DNA of 64,000 bases from CAYYFX01 sp964471155 (GTDB lineage: Bacteria > ARS69): assembly GCA_964471155.1 (NCBI GenBank), contig CAYYFX010000006.1, forward strand, positions 13,653 to 77,652, given 5' to 3'. Of the stretch, positions 1-8,388 are shown piece by piece. The notes below the pieces were generated by a model. That model saw only the letters and a program-made list of their open reading frames with translations, was not told the DNA's origin and did not search any database. The position numbers were made by a program, and so were the translations under genes. Positions within the stretch are counted from its first letter, which is position 1. Every line of letters starts with the position of its first letter.

Positions 1-2
1 AC

Positions 3-1043
3 CGCGTCTCGGCGCTGAAGGACACGGATCCCCCGAAGAAGTGGGCGCAGGCGATCGACCCGGACACGCCGATGCGCACGGTGATCCTCTCGCTGCTGAA
101 CAGCGCGCACTACAGCTTCCGCGCGCGCGTGACCACGATCGAGCAGGCGGTTGCGCTGGTGAGCGCGCACACCATCCGCGACATCGTGCTCGCGTGCACC
201 ATCCAGCGCCTGTTCAAGAAGGTGGACGCCGCGCGCATCGACCAGTTCTGGCGCCACTCGGTCGCCACCGGCTTCTTCGCGAAGCTCCTGTCCGTGGTGG
301 CCGATCCGGCGTCACAGACCCCGCAGGACCGTACCGAGCTGGAGCGCTTCGGCCTGGAGGAGCCGCAGCTCGAGGCCCTGCGCAGGGTGCACCTCTGGGA
401 CAAGCTGGAGCCGAAGCCCTCCGACGACGCCTTCACCGCCGGCCTCCTGCACGACATCGGCAAGGTGACGATGGCGCTGTGCTTCGAGGACGCGCTGCTG
501 ATGATGGACCCGCTCGTGGAGCAGGGCGTGACCGAGGCGGACGCGAAGGGGATGCTCTGGGCCGAGTCCACCGTCCAGCTGGAGCACTCCATCATGGGCG
601 ACATGGACCACCAGGCGATCGGCGGCCGCATCGCGCGCAAGTGGGGACTGGATCCGTCCATCCAGGAGGTCATCATGCGCCACCACGATGTGCGCCGCAC
701 CTCGGCGGCGCTCACCAAGCTGGTGGCCCTGGCCGATCTGGCGGCGAACACGGTGCACGCGTACCCGTACTCCGACGCACAGCACCCCTTCCACCGGATG
801 TTCACGAAGGTCCGCGAGGCCGTCCGCCAGCAACCCGACCGCCCGGAGGCCGAGGTCATGGCCGAGGTCTTCCCGGCCCTGGTGGAGAGCGACCTGGAGG
901 ACGTCCTGGGCCGCCTGAAGGTCCCCGAGACCCTCTGGAGGCTGGTCCCGGCCGCGGATTTCTTCCGGATGTGCTACCTCGTCGCGCCCTCGATCCGGCG
1001 CATGACGGCCAGCTTCCTCGCCATGACGGCCGCCAAGGCCTGA
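3..1043 (+). CDS. HDOD domain protein (5' end outside window)
   Basis: The reading frame is open from base 3 and has no start in the window, so the gene begins upstream; 346 residues are visible. The visible start (DP...N-S-A-H-Y) is the middle of an HDOD domain. A later G-L-L-H-D-I-G-K stretch (about residue 143) is the HD-like helix typical of this family, followed by an H-H-D segment. HDOD proteins are HD-superfamily relatives that usually act in signalling rather than as phosphodiesterases, often with CheY or GGDEF partners that may lie to the left. The gene ends 77 bases before the aromatic-biosynthesis operon. The family is clear; the specific role is not. Confidence 0.85.
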   Translation, partial: RVSALKDTDPPKKWAQAIDPDTPMRTVILSLLNSAHYSFRARVTTIEQAVALVSAHTIRDIVLACTIQRLFKKVDAARIDQFWRHSVATGFFAKLLSVVADPASQTPQDRTELERFGLEEPQLEALRRVHLWDKLEPKPSDDAFTAGLLHDIGKVTMALCFEDALLMMDPLVEQGVTEADAKGMLWAESTVQLEHSIMGDMDHQAIGGRIARKWGLDPSIQEVIMRHHDVRRTSAALTKLVALADLAANTVHAYPYSDAQHPFHRMFTKVREAVRQQPDRPEAEVMAEVFPALVESDLEDVLGRLKVPETLWRLVPAADFFRMCYLVAPSIRRMTASFLAMTAAKA

Positions 1044-1057
1044 TCGGACTGGTCCGC

Positions 1058-1073
1058 ACCCCCGCCAGGGGGT
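1058..1073 (+). terminator. short G/C hairpin between HDOD gene and aro operon
   Basis: Perfect 6-bp stem (ACCCCC / GGGGGT) with a GCCA loop, 15 bases after the HDOD stop. No T-run follows, so it is only a candidate terminator or processing site. Confidence 0.35.
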
Positions 1074-1120
1074 AGCATCCTCCCCGCACCGTCCGACACG
1101 TCCGATCCCCGGAGCGAACC

Positions 1121-2260
1121 TTGACCGACAGCAAGCTCGCCGCCCTCCGGCGCGAGATCGACCGCTTGAACCAGGAGATCCTCGCCCTCATCCAGGAGCG
1201 CGCGGAGATCGTGCTGGAGATCGCCGAGCAGAAGCGCTCGCACGGGATCGACGGGTACGACCCCCGCCGCGAGGACGAGATGCTGGAGCAGCTCACCGCG
1301 GGCCGCCCCGGCGCCTTCGGCCCGGCCGAAATCCGCGAGATCTTCACCGCCATCTTCCGGACGTCCCTGGACATCCAGGACCGCGAGCGCCGCGCGGCGC
1401 TGCGCGTCCGCCGCCGGGACCTCGTGCCGGACGGCGGCATCCTCGTGCGCAACGTGGCGGTGGGCGCCGGCGCGCCGGTGCTCTTCGCGGGGCCGTGCTC
1501 GGTGGAGACGCCCGAGCAGATGGACGCGGTGGCGGCGTGCCTCGCGTCGCTGCCCGGACCGAAGATCCTGCGCGCCGGCGCCTTCAAGCCGCGCACGAAC
1601 CCGTACTCGTTCCAGGGCTTGCGCGAGGAAGGGCTGCGCATCCTGCGCGAGACGGCGGACCGGTACGGCCTGGCCACGGTCACCGAGGTGCTGGACGTGT
1701 CCACGCTGGACGTGGTGGCCGAGCACACGGACATGCTGCAGATCGGCGCCCGCAACATGTACAACACGGAGCTGCTGAAGGCCGTGGGCCGGCTGCGCAA
1801 GCCGGTGCTGCTCAAGCGCGGCTTCATGGCCACGCTGGACGAGCTGCTGCTGTCCGCGGAGTACATCCTTTCCGCCGGGAACGAGGCGGTGGTGCTGTGC
1901 GAGCGCGGCATCCGCACGTTCGAGCCGTGGACGCGCAACACGCTGGACATCGCCGCGATCCCGCTGCTGCGCCGGGAGACGTCCCTGCCCGTGATCGTGG
2001 ACGTGAGCCACGCGCTCGGCCGGAAGGACATCCTGGAGCCGTGCGGAAAGGCGGCGCTGGCCGCCGGGGCGGACGGACTGATGGTGGAGTTCCACCCCGC
2101 GCCGGACCAGGCGCTGTCGGACGGCTTCCAGCAGCTTGATCTGCAGTCCTTCCGCGCCCTCGTGAGTGGCCTGGGACTGGGCCGCCCGGGACCGGGCGAC
2201 ACCGGCAACGGCGCCGACATCCACGCCGGCGTCCCCGCCGCCCGGAGGAACCCTGCATGA
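1121..2260 (+). CDS. aroG: bifunctional chorismate mutase / 3-deoxy-7-phosphoheptulonate synthase
   Basis: Predicted to condense PEP and erythrose 4-phosphate to DAHP and to convert chorismate to prephenate. Residues 1-85 form an AroQ-type mutase (R-x-x-I-D...E-I-A-E-x-K). Residues 105-345 form a type I-beta DAHP synthase with GPCSVE (124-129), KPRTNPYSFQG (156-166), a K-R-G metal/PEP segment and VDVSHALGRKD near 290. The TTG start at 1121 is chosen because GGAG lies 6 bases upstream and the mutase begins immediately. The stop overlaps the cmoA start (ATGA). In this fusion class the mutase part often acts as the allosteric domain (family knowledge). The residues after about 350 are a low-complexity tail. 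Confidence 0.93.
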   Translation: MTDSKLAALRREIDRLNQEILALIQERAEIVLEIAEQKRSHGIDGYDPRREDEMLEQLTAGRPGAFGPAEIREIFTAIFRTSLDIQDRERRAALRVRRRDLVPDGGILVRNVAVGAGAPVLFAGPCSVETPEQMDAVAACLASLPGPKILRAGAFKPRTNPYSFQGLREEGLRILRETADRYGLATVTEVLDVSTLDVVAEHTDMLQIGARNMYNTELLKAVGRLRKPVLLKRGFMATLDELLLSAEYILSAGNEAVVLCERGIRTFEPWTRNTLDIAAIPLLRRETSLPVIVDVSHALGRKDILEPCGKAALAAGADGLMVEFHPAPDQALSDGFQQLDLQSFRALVSGLGLGRPGPGDTGNGADIHAGVPAARRNPA

Positions 2261-3075
2261 GCTCCACGGAATCGAAGCGCCCCGCCGATCCGGCCGGTCC
2301 GGCCGATCCTGCCGGCCCCGCCGGTGCTTCGGACGCCCGGCCGCACGCCACGGACCGCCTGTTCGCCGAGGAGCGTCCCCGCGTGGACGACTTCAACTTC
2401 GGCGAGGCCACCGCCGCCGTCTTCGATGACATGCTGGACCGCTCCGTGCCGTTCTACACGGAGATCCAGCGCATGGTGGCGGAGCTGGCCGCGGACTACG
2501 CGCAGGACGGCAGCGCGGTGTGGGACCTGGGCTGCTCCACGTGCACCACGTTCCTGGAGATCGACCGCGCCCTGCCGAAGGACGTGGAGGTCCGCTTCGT
2601 GGGGCTGGACTCGTCGCCGGAGATGCTCGAGCGCGCGAAGGCGAAGCTGACGGCGGCGAGGTTCGCGCGCCCGTTCGACCTGCGCTGCGCGGACCTGAAC
2701 CTGGACATGAGGATCGAGAACGCGTCCGTGGTGCTGCTCGTGCTGACGCTGCAGTTCGTGCGGCCGCTGCACCGCGAGAGCCTGGTCCGGTCCATCTACG
2801 ACGGTCTGCGCCCGGGCGGCTGCCTGCTGCTCGTGGAGAAGGTGCTGGGCGAGAACTCCACGTTCAATCGCCTGTTCATCAAGCACTACTACGAGTTCAA
2901 GCGCCGGAACGGCTACAGCGACCTGGAGATCGCGCAGAAGCGCGAGGCGCTGGAGAACGTGCTGGTACCCTACCGCCTGGAGGAGAACAAGCAGCTCCTC
3001 CGCAAGGTCGGCTTCCAGGAGATCGACGTCTTCTTGAAGTGGTACAACTTCTGCGCCACGGTGGCGATGAAGTGA
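2257..3075 (+). CDS. cmoA: carboxy-S-adenosyl-L-methionine synthase (CmoA)
   Basis: CmoA makes carboxy-SAM from SAM and prephenate for wobble-uridine modification of tRNA. The 272-residue protein follows E. coli CmoA over most of its length: an F-D-D-M-L-D-R-S-V-P segment near 56-65, the SAM-binding D-L-G-C-S (90-94), E-N-A-S...T-L-Q-F-V, and the family-typical F-K-R-x-N-G-Y-S-x-L-E-I-x-Q-K-R block. The first ~30 residues are a Pro/Ala/Asp-rich extension absent from E. coli. The start overlaps the preceding stop (ATGA). Upstream chorismate mutase produces prephenate, the CmoA substrate, so the pairing is metabolically meaningful. No cmoB partner is visible in this window. Confidence 0.88.
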   Translation: MSSTESKRPADPAGPADPAGPAGASDARPHATDRLFAEERPRVDDFNFGEATAAVFDDMLDRSVPFYTEIQRMVAELAADYAQDGSAVWDLGCSTCTTFLEIDRALPKDVEVRFVGLDSSPEMLERAKAKLTAARFARPFDLRCADLNLDMRIENASVVLLVLTLQFVRPLHRESLVRSIYDGLRPGGCLLLVEKVLGENSTFNRLFIKHYYEFKRRNGYSDLEIAQKREALENVLVPYRLEENKQLLRKVGFQEIDVFLKWYNFCATVAMK

Positions 3076-3884
3076 GCGGCGCGCGGACCGGCGATCCCGC
3101 CCTCGCCAAGGAACCCGCGGCGCGTCCGGCCCCGCCGGCGGCCGAGCCGCCCGCGAGCGCGGTGGTCCGCATCGGACGCTTCTTCTTCGGCAAGCGGGAC
3201 TTCGTCTTCACGGCCGTGTTCCTCCTCCTCGCGGTCGCGTCCCGTCCGCAGCCCTTCGGCGGCTCCGCGGGAACGGACCGCTGGCTGAACCTGGCCGGCG
3301 TGCTCGTGGCGCTCGCGGGGCAGGTGCTGCGCGCCGCGGTGATCGGCCTCGCGTACATCCGCCGCGGCGGCAAGGACAAGAGGATCTACGCGGACGATCT
3401 CGTGACGGACGGGTTCTTCGCGCACAGCCGCAATCCGCTGTACCTCGGCAACATGCTGGTCTACCTGGGCCTCTTCCTCGTGCTGAACTCCACGATCGGC
3501 TGGCTCGTGGGCGTGCCGTTCTTCCTCGTCGCGTACCTCTGCATCACCGCCGCGGAGGAGGAGTACCTCGGCCGCCGCTTCGGCGCCGCGTACGAGGAGT
3601 ACCGCCGCCGCGTCCCGCGGTTCTTCCCCCGTCTCGCCGGCCTCGGCGACACGATGCGCGGCATGCGCTTCCACTGGCGGCGGGTGATCCGCAAGGAGTA
3701 CGGGTCGACCTACGCGTGGGTGGTGACGGTGCTGGCGCTGCTCGCGTACGAGCGCGTGACGTGGGCCGGCGGCGACGCGAGCGGACCGGCGCTGCGCCGG
3801 ATCGCGCTCGCCTGGGGGATCCTGACGATCCTCTACGGGGTCGCCCGCTGGCTGAAGAAGACCCACCGCATCGACGACGTCTGA
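3072..3884 (+). CDS. isoprenylcysteine carboxyl methyltransferase-like membrane protein
   Basis: A 270-residue integral membrane protein with about five hydrophobic segments. It carries the ICMT/phospholipid-methyltransferase hallmark: H-S-R-N-P-L-Y-L-G near 118-126, and the E-E-E-Y-L-x-x-x-F-G-x-x-Y-x-x-Y block (162-177) before a basic R-F-F-P-R. These residues bind SAM and the lipid substrate in the family. The GTG start at 3072 overlaps the cmoA stop (GTGA), indicating translational coupling. The first 30 residues are Pro/Ala rich. Bacterial members act on isoprenoid or phospholipid groups; the substrate cannot be read from sequence. Confidence 0.8.
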   Translation: MSGARTGDPALAKEPAARPAPPAAEPPASAVVRIGRFFFGKRDFVFTAVFLLLAVASRPQPFGGSAGTDRWLNLAGVLVALAGQVLRAAVIGLAYIRRGGKDKRIYADDLVTDGFFAHSRNPLYLGNMLVYLGLFLVLNSTIGWLVGVPFFLVAYLCITAAEEEYLGRRFGAAYEEYRRRVPRFFPRLAGLGDTMRGMRFHWRRVIRKEYGSTYAWVVTVLALLAYERVTWAGGDASGPALRRIALAWGILTILYGVARWLKKTHRIDDV

Positions 3885-3917
3885 GGTCCGTCCCCGGGGG
3901 GACCGGGCGGTCCATCG

Positions 3918-5249
3918 TCACGCCGTGTTCCCGACCGGAGGCGCGTCGTACTGCAGCAGCCGGCGCTGGCCCTCGAGCGCCCGCTCCCGGGTGAGATCCT
4001 GGGTCACCTCGAGCGTGCCGACGTACGTGCCGTCCGCATCCCGCATCGCGAAGTAGCGGATGAACACGAACCGGCCGCGGTAGTCGATCCAGAAGTCCGC
4101 CACATCCTGGCGCCCGCAGCGGAAGTCGCCCAGGATCCGCTCGACGACGTCCACGCTCGCCGGCGGGTGGCAGTGCTGGACCTTACGGCCGATCACCGCC
4201 TTCGGGCGGACGAACACGCGCTTCGGCCCTTCGCTGAAGAACCGCACGCGATCGTCCGCGTCCACGAAGGTCAGGTCCACCGGCAGCACCGAGAACATCG
4301 CCATCAGCTGCGCCGGCGTCATGGCGCCGGTGGGGAACAGGACGGCGGCCTGCGGCGGGTCCGCGCGGCCCGCGATGCGCAGGCCGGACTCCCCGGCGCC
4401 GCCGCCCGGCGCCGCGGGCATCGGCGCCGCGGGGGCCGGGGCCGCCGCGGGCGCGGGGGGACGGTAGCCCTCGTCCGGGTCCACGATGCACCAGCCGAAC
4501 TGCGGCGACTGCGTCCAGACCTCGCCCCACTCGATGCCCGTGAGCGTCTGGAGCGCCATGGGCAGCAGGATGCGCTCCTCCTTGAAGATCATCTCCTCGA
4601 CCGCGTGCAGCGCGGGTTCGGCGACCTCGGAGCGGACGAGCCCCCATTCCTCGCGCGTGGCGCCCTCGGCCGTCAGCGCCTCGCGGAGGCTCGCGAGCCG
4701 CGTGCGGACCTCGTCGTCCTTGCCCCACATCACCTTCGACGGCCCGGTGATCCCGTGGCGCTCGAGGATCGGGAAGAGCAGGTTCTCCTTCCGCGCGTAG
4801 TGCTTGTCCACGTCCATCAGCTCGTTGAGGAGCGAGAGGCAGCGACGGACCGCGTCCGGCGGCGCCGCCGTCGCCGGGTCCTGCGCGGCGCCGGGGGCCA
4901 GCGCCGCCAACGCCTCGCGGATCGATCGCACGTGCTGCGCGATCGCCGTGTTCTCCTTCCGGAACGTCGTCACGGGGTGCCCGGGCGGGAGCAGCGGCAC
5001 GGGACGCTCCGTCAGGACCTCCGCGACGACCTGCGAGTGCAGATCGCACATGCCCATGATCTCGCCGACCGGCACGCCCTCGGCGATGAGCTCCTGCTCC
5101 ATCTGCGCGATCTCGGTGGCGTCGCACTCGCGGACGAGCGCCCGCAGCTGCGCCTTGACCTCCGCGGGAGCCTTGCCTTCGTGCAGGTGGCGGATGACAT
5201 GCTTGAGGGTGGCGATCCGGTGCGCGCGATTGTTCAGCAGCTCGGACAT
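3918..5249 (-). CDS. DUF438 / hemerythrin HHE / PAS domain protein
   Basis: 443 residues in three parts: an N-terminal DUF438 helical domain (about 1-90), a hemerythrin-like HHE bundle (about 90-250, with spaced H and E residues including H-Y-x-R-K-E and F-K-E-E), then a Pro/Ala linker (about 265-285) and a PAS-like domain (about 315-435). Such proteins are predicted sensors of oxygen, NO or iron state (family knowledge). ATG at 5249 follows a GAGGAG ribosome site. It diverges from padR, and its predicted promoter carries the same CTATGTA element found at the padR promoter. Confidence 0.85.
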   Translation of the reverse strand: MSELLNNRAHRIATLKHVIRHLHEGKAPAEVKAQLRALVRECDATEIAQMEQELIAEGVPVGEIMGMCDLHSQVVAEVLTERPVPLLPPGHPVTTFRKENTAIAQHVRSIREALAALAPGAAQDPATAAPPDAVRRCLSLLNELMDVDKHYARKENLLFPILERHGITGPSKVMWGKDDEVRTRLASLREALTAEGATREEWGLVRSEVAEPALHAVEEMIFKEERILLPMALQTLTGIEWGEVWTQSPQFGWCIVDPDEGYRPPAPAAAPAPAAPMPAAPGGGAGESGLRIAGRADPPQAAVLFPTGAMTPAQLMAMFSVLPVDLTFVDADDRVRFFSEGPKRVFVRPKAVIGRKVQHCHPPASVDVVERILGDFRCGRQDVADFWIDYRGRFVFIRYFAMRDADGTYVGTLEVTQDLTRERALEGQRRLLQYDAPPVGNTA

Positions 5250-5328
5250 GCGGGGGCTCCTCGGGCGGGCTTCCGCGGGCCGGCAGACCGCGCCCGCGAA
5301 AAGCGGATATCCAGATCCGATTAGTCTC

Positions 5329-5357
5329 TATGTACGCCTCGCCGGCTCCGGGAGCAA
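5329..5357 (-). promoter_or_regulatory. candidate promoter of the DUF438 gene
   Basis: Read on the minus strand, TTGCTC and TACATA are separated by 17 bases. The TACATA element is the complement of a CTATGTA copy (5328-5334), the repeat also found at the padR promoter. The element scores are modest. Confidence 0.35.
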
Positions 5358-5365
5358 GGGGGGCC

Positions 5366-5394
5366 TTGACATACCTTGCACCACTATGTATAGT
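5366..5394 (+). promoter_or_regulatory. sigma-70-type promoter of padR
   Basis: TTGACA (5366-5371) and TATAGT (5389-5394) are separated by exactly 17 bases, an unusually good match for such a G+C-rich region. Predicted transcription start is near 5401, about 64 bases before the padR ATG. Confidence 0.75.
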
Positions 5395-5405
5395 GCCTCT
5401 ATGTA
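5383..5405 (+). promoter_or_regulatory. candidate PadR operator over the -10 region
   Basis: ACTAT-GT-ATAGT (5383-5394) is a perfect inverted repeat covering the -10 box. CTATGTA occurs at 5384-5390 and again at 5399-5405, with a third copy at 5328-5334. PadR repressors typically bind ATGT/ACAT dyads at their own promoter, so autoregulation is inferred. Confidence 0.5.
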
Positions 5406-5464
5406 GGCCGGGGTTCGGCCCCGGGGAGGCACCCCGGTCCGGCTGCCGAACCGTCGGGAGAGCG

Positions 5465-5851
5465 ATGGACATCAACAAGGACCTGATCGCCGCATCCTCC
5501 ACTCCGATCGTCCTGGCCATCCTGGCCGAGGCGGACAGCTACGGGTACGCCATCCTGAAGCGTGTCCGGGAGCTGTCGGGCGGTCGCATGGAGTGGACGG
5601 ACGGGATGCTGTACCCCGTCCTGCACCGGCTCGAGCGCCTCGGCCACATCGAGGCGTACTGGCAGGTCGCGGAGACCGGTCGCCGCCGCAAGTACTACCG
5701 GATCACGCCGGGCGGCCGCGCGCAGCTCGCCGAGGAACGGCGACAGTGGCAGGCCGTGGACTCCACCCTGCGCGGCATCTGGCAATCACGCTCCGTCCCG
5801 ATCCCGGCCGTCCCCGCGCCACAGTTCGCCCTCGTTCCCCGGGTGGCCTGA
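5465..5851 (+). CDS. PadR family transcriptional regulator
   Basis: 128 residues with the PadR winged helix: L-A-x-x-x-S-Y-G-Y-A-I near 26-36, then G-M-L-Y-P-V-L-H-R-L-E-R-L-G and R-R-K-Y-Y-R-I-T-x-x-G. A short C-terminal helix follows, as in the PadR-s2 class. ATG at 5465 is selected because the family N-terminus (D-I-N-K-D-L) starts there and GGGAGAGCG lies just upstream. It is followed after 3 bases by a membrane protein with a permease-prefix domain, the usual PadR/ABC-permease arrangement. Probably represses its own operon. Confidence 0.9.
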   Translation: MDINKDLIAASSTPIVLAILAEADSYGYAILKRVRELSGGRMEWTDGMLYPVLHRLERLGHIEAYWQVAETGRRRKYYRITPGGRAQLAEERRQWQAVDSTLRGIWQSRSVPIPAVPAPQFALVPRVA

Positions 5852-5854
5852 CCG

Positions 5855-7213
5855 ATGTCGAATCCCGAGCTCGCAGCATCCCTCGAAGAACAGATCGCCC
5901 GGTGGCGCAGCTACCTGCACCGCCGGCAGGCCATCCACTCCGTGGACGTGGCGGAACTGGAGGATCACCTGCGCGAGCAGATCGCGGGGCTCGCGGCCGC
6001 GGGGCTGTCCGACGACGAGGCGTTCCTCGTCGCCGTGAAGCGCATGGGCGCCCTCGACGACCTCTCGCGCGAGTTCGCGCGCGAGCACTCCGAGCGTCTG
6101 TGGAAGCAGCTCGTCGTGGTTCCGGCGGACCCGGCGGGACCGCGGGCGCGGGGACGGACCGACACGATCGTGCTGTTCGTGCTCGCCGTCGCCGCGGCCC
6201 TCACCACGCGCTTCGGCGTCGCCCTCCTGCCCCTGGAAGGCGCCCAGGTCCGGAACCTGGGCCTGTTCGTGCTCCCCTTCCTCACCGGCTACTTCGTCTG
6301 GAAGCGCCGCCTGGCCGCCGGCACGATCCGCTGGCTCGGCGCGGCGTTCGTCGCCGCCGGCATCTTCGCGAACGCGTACCCCTTCGCCCCGGGCGGGCAC
6401 ACCGAGGTGCTCACCACGCTGCACCTGCCCATCGCGCTGTGGCTCGCCGTGGGCGTGGCGTACGCGGGCGGGCGCTGGGCCGAGGTCGCCGGCCGGATGG
6501 ACTTCATCCGCTTCTCGGGCGAGCTGGCCATCTACTACGTGCTGATCGCGCTCGGCGGCGGCGTCTTCACGGCGTTCATGATGATGATCTTCCAGGCCAT
6601 CGGCGTGGACGCGGAACCCTTCTTCGAGTCATGGATCCTGCCGTGCGGCGCCTCGGGCGCCGTGCTCGTCGCCGCGTGGCTCGTCGAGGCGAAGCAGAGC
6701 GTCATCGAGAACATGGCGCCGGTCCTCACCCGCCTCTTCACGCCGCTGTTCGCCGCGTTGCTCATCACGTACCTCGTGACCCTGCTGTGGACCGGCCGCG
6801 GCATCGACATCGAGCGGAACGTGCTCATCGCCTTCGACCTGCTGCTGGTCGTGGTCCTCGGGCTCCTCCTGTACTCGGTCTCGGCCCGCGATCCGCAGTC
6901 GCCCCCGGGTGCCTTCGACATCCTCACGGTCGTGCTGCTCGTCAGCGCGCTCCTCGCGGACGCCGTGGCGCTCTGGGCCATCGCCGCGCGCATCACCGAG
7001 TTCGGGTTCACGCCGAACCGCGTGGCCGCGCTGGGCGAGAACGTGATCCTGCTCGTCAACCTGGCGTGGTCCGCGGTCCTGTACCTCGGCTTCCTGCGCG
7101 GGCGGCGGCCCTTCGCCGCGCTGGAGCGGTGGCAGACGGGCTACCTGCCGGTCTACGCCGTGTGGGCGGCGATCGTGGTGATCGCCTTCCCGTTGCTGTT
7201 CGGGTTCGTCTGA
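5855..7213 (+). CDS. permease-prefix-domain multi-pass membrane protein
   Basis: 452 residues. The N-terminal ~90 residues match the permease prefix domain 1 style (R-W-R-S-Y-L...E-L-E-D-H-L-R-E-Q-I...D-D-E-A-F-L-V-A-V-K-R-M-G). About ten or eleven hydrophobic segments follow, resembling DUF4153-type membrane proteins rather than a MacB/FtsX permease. No ATPase gene is adjacent. Co-transcription with padR (3-base gap) suggests PadR control. The transported substrate, if any, is unknown. Confidence 0.75.
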   Translation: MSNPELAASLEEQIARWRSYLHRRQAIHSVDVAELEDHLREQIAGLAAAGLSDDEAFLVAVKRMGALDDLSREFAREHSERLWKQLVVVPADPAGPRARGRTDTIVLFVLAVAAALTTRFGVALLPLEGAQVRNLGLFVLPFLTGYFVWKRRLAAGTIRWLGAAFVAAGIFANAYPFAPGGHTEVLTTLHLPIALWLAVGVAYAGGRWAEVAGRMDFIRFSGELAIYYVLIALGGGVFTAFMMMIFQAIGVDAEPFFESWILPCGASGAVLVAAWLVEAKQSVIENMAPVLTRLFTPLFAALLITYLVTLLWTGRGIDIERNVLIAFDLLLVVVLGLLLYSVSARDPQSPPGAFDILTVVLLVSALLADAVALWAIAARITEFGFTPNRVAALGENVILLVNLAWSAVLYLGFLRGRRPFAALERWQTGYLPVYAVWAAIVVIAFPLLFGFV

Positions 7214-7291
7214 TCCGGGAGTCGCACGGGTGCGGAGTCCTTCGGGCCCGAACGCGATGATCGCCGCCGTCGCGGGCGGATCGGGCGCCGC

Positions 7292-7798
7292 TCAGCGGTC
7301 GTTGAGGAGCGCCCACCGCTCGTGATCGCGCCAGCGCCCCGCGATCCGCAGGTACCGCGGCGAGTAGCCCTCGCGCCGGAACCCGAGCCGCTTCACGAGC
7401 CCCACGGACGCGTCGTTCCCCGGCTGGATGTTCGCCTCCAGGCGGTGCAGCCGCATCGGGCCGAAGGCGCGCGCGATCACCTTCGCCAGACCTGCCTTCA
7501 TCAGCCCCCGCCCCGCGTGCGGCACGAACGCGTAGTACCCGAGGTATCCGCTCTTGAACACGCCGCGCACGATCTCCGAGATGTTCACGACGCCCGCGAT
7601 CTCGGACGGATCGTCGCGCAGCACCACGAGGAAACTCACGTGCGTGCGCCCGTCCACGCGCTTCAGCCAGCGGCGGTAGTCCGCCCCCGTCCGGGGCGGG
7701 GACACGAGGCTTCCGTGCAGCTTCCGGCTGCGCTGCGCCGCGGCCACGAACGCCGCTTCGTGCCGCGGCGCCGGCGTCACGATCCGCACCGCGCTCAT
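7292..7798 (-). CDS. GNAT acetyltransferase, RimJ/RimL type
   Basis: 168 residues beginning M-S-A-V-R-I-V. It contains the RimJ/RimL pattern G-V-V-N-I-S-E-I-V-R-G, the acetyl-CoA loop near A-G-R-G-L-M-K-A-G, and the C-terminal H-R-L-E-A-N-I-x-P-G-N-x-x-S-x-x-L-V-K-R-L-G-F-R-x-E-G. Likely acetylates an amino group of a protein or small molecule. Its start overlaps the stop of the upstream paralogue (7795). The in-frame start 18 bases upstream was not used. Confidence 0.88.
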   Translation of the reverse strand: MSAVRIVTPAPRHEAAFVAAAQRSRKLHGSLVSPPRTGADYRRWLKRVDGRTHVSFLVVLRDDPSEIAGVVNISEIVRGVFKSGYLGYYAFVPHAGRGLMKAGLAKVIARAFGPMRLHRLEANIQPGNDASVGLVKRLGFRREGYSPRYLRIAGRWRDHERWALLNDR

Positions 7799-8388
7799 CG
7801 CCGCCGCGCCTCCCACTCCGGCCGCAGGAGTCCCAGGATGAGCGAGTCCTGCACCTCCTCCTCGACGCGGAAGCGCTCCCGGAGCAACCCCTCGCGCCGG
7901 AAGCCCAGCCGCTCCAGGATGGCCAGGGACTTCGCGTTCCGCGGCTCCACGTCCGCTTCCAGCCGGTGCAGCGCCAGCTCACGGAACGCGAAATCGAAGA
8001 GCGCGGTCAACGCCTCCGTCATCAGCCCCCGTCCCCAGAACGGCCGCTGCAACGCGTACCCGATCTCGGCGCGCTTGTGCTTCCAGTACAACTGGAAGAG
8101 TGTGCACGTGCCGATGAGGCGGTCGTCCTGCTGCAGCGCCACCGCCCACTGGAAGCCGTCGCGCTCGCGGAACCAGCGGTCGATCTGCTCCAGGTACTCC
8201 GGCGCGCGCTTCGGGTCGGTCCACGCGCGCTCGCTCCAGTACCGGGACACGTCCTCGTTCGAGAACAGCGCGTACAGGTCCTCCGCGTCGCCCGGCCGCG
8301 TAGGCCGGAGGACCAGGCGCTCCGCCCGCAGTACCGGGAGCGCCGCCCCCCAGTCGTAGACGCCCGCCGTCATCCCGGGCCCGCTCAT
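7795..8388 (-). CDS. GNAT acetyltransferase, RimJ/RimL type
   Basis: 197 residues, a second RimJ/RimL-like enzyme. It shows L-R-P-T-R-P-G-D-A-E-D at the N-terminus, W-G-R-G-L-M-T-E-A at the CoA-binding loop and H-R-L-E-A-D-V-E-P-R-N near the end. Both flanking genes overlap it by 4 bases, placing it inside a minus-strand operon of small enzymes. The start at 8388 is used because it overlaps the upstream stop (ATGA) and fits the family N-terminus. It may be a diverged duplicate of the adjacent GNAT gene. Confidence 0.88.
   Translation of the reverse strand: MSGPGMTAGVYDWGAALPVLRAERLVLRPTRPGDAEDLYALFSNEDVSRYWSERAWTDPKRAPEYLEQIDRWFRERDGFQWAVALQQDDRLIGTCTLFQLYWKHKRAEIGYALQRPFWGRGLMTEALTALFDFAFRELALHRLEADVEPRNAKSLAILERLGFRREGLLRERFRVEEEVQDSLILGLLRPEWEARRR

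Noticed and set aside
3885..3917. G/C-rich palindromic stretch between convergent genes
   Set aside because: The stems are short and ambiguous with no U-run; too weak to call a terminator.
7214..7291. Imperfect inverted repeats between convergent genes
   Set aside because: Only 5-bp matches; not enough to call a terminator.
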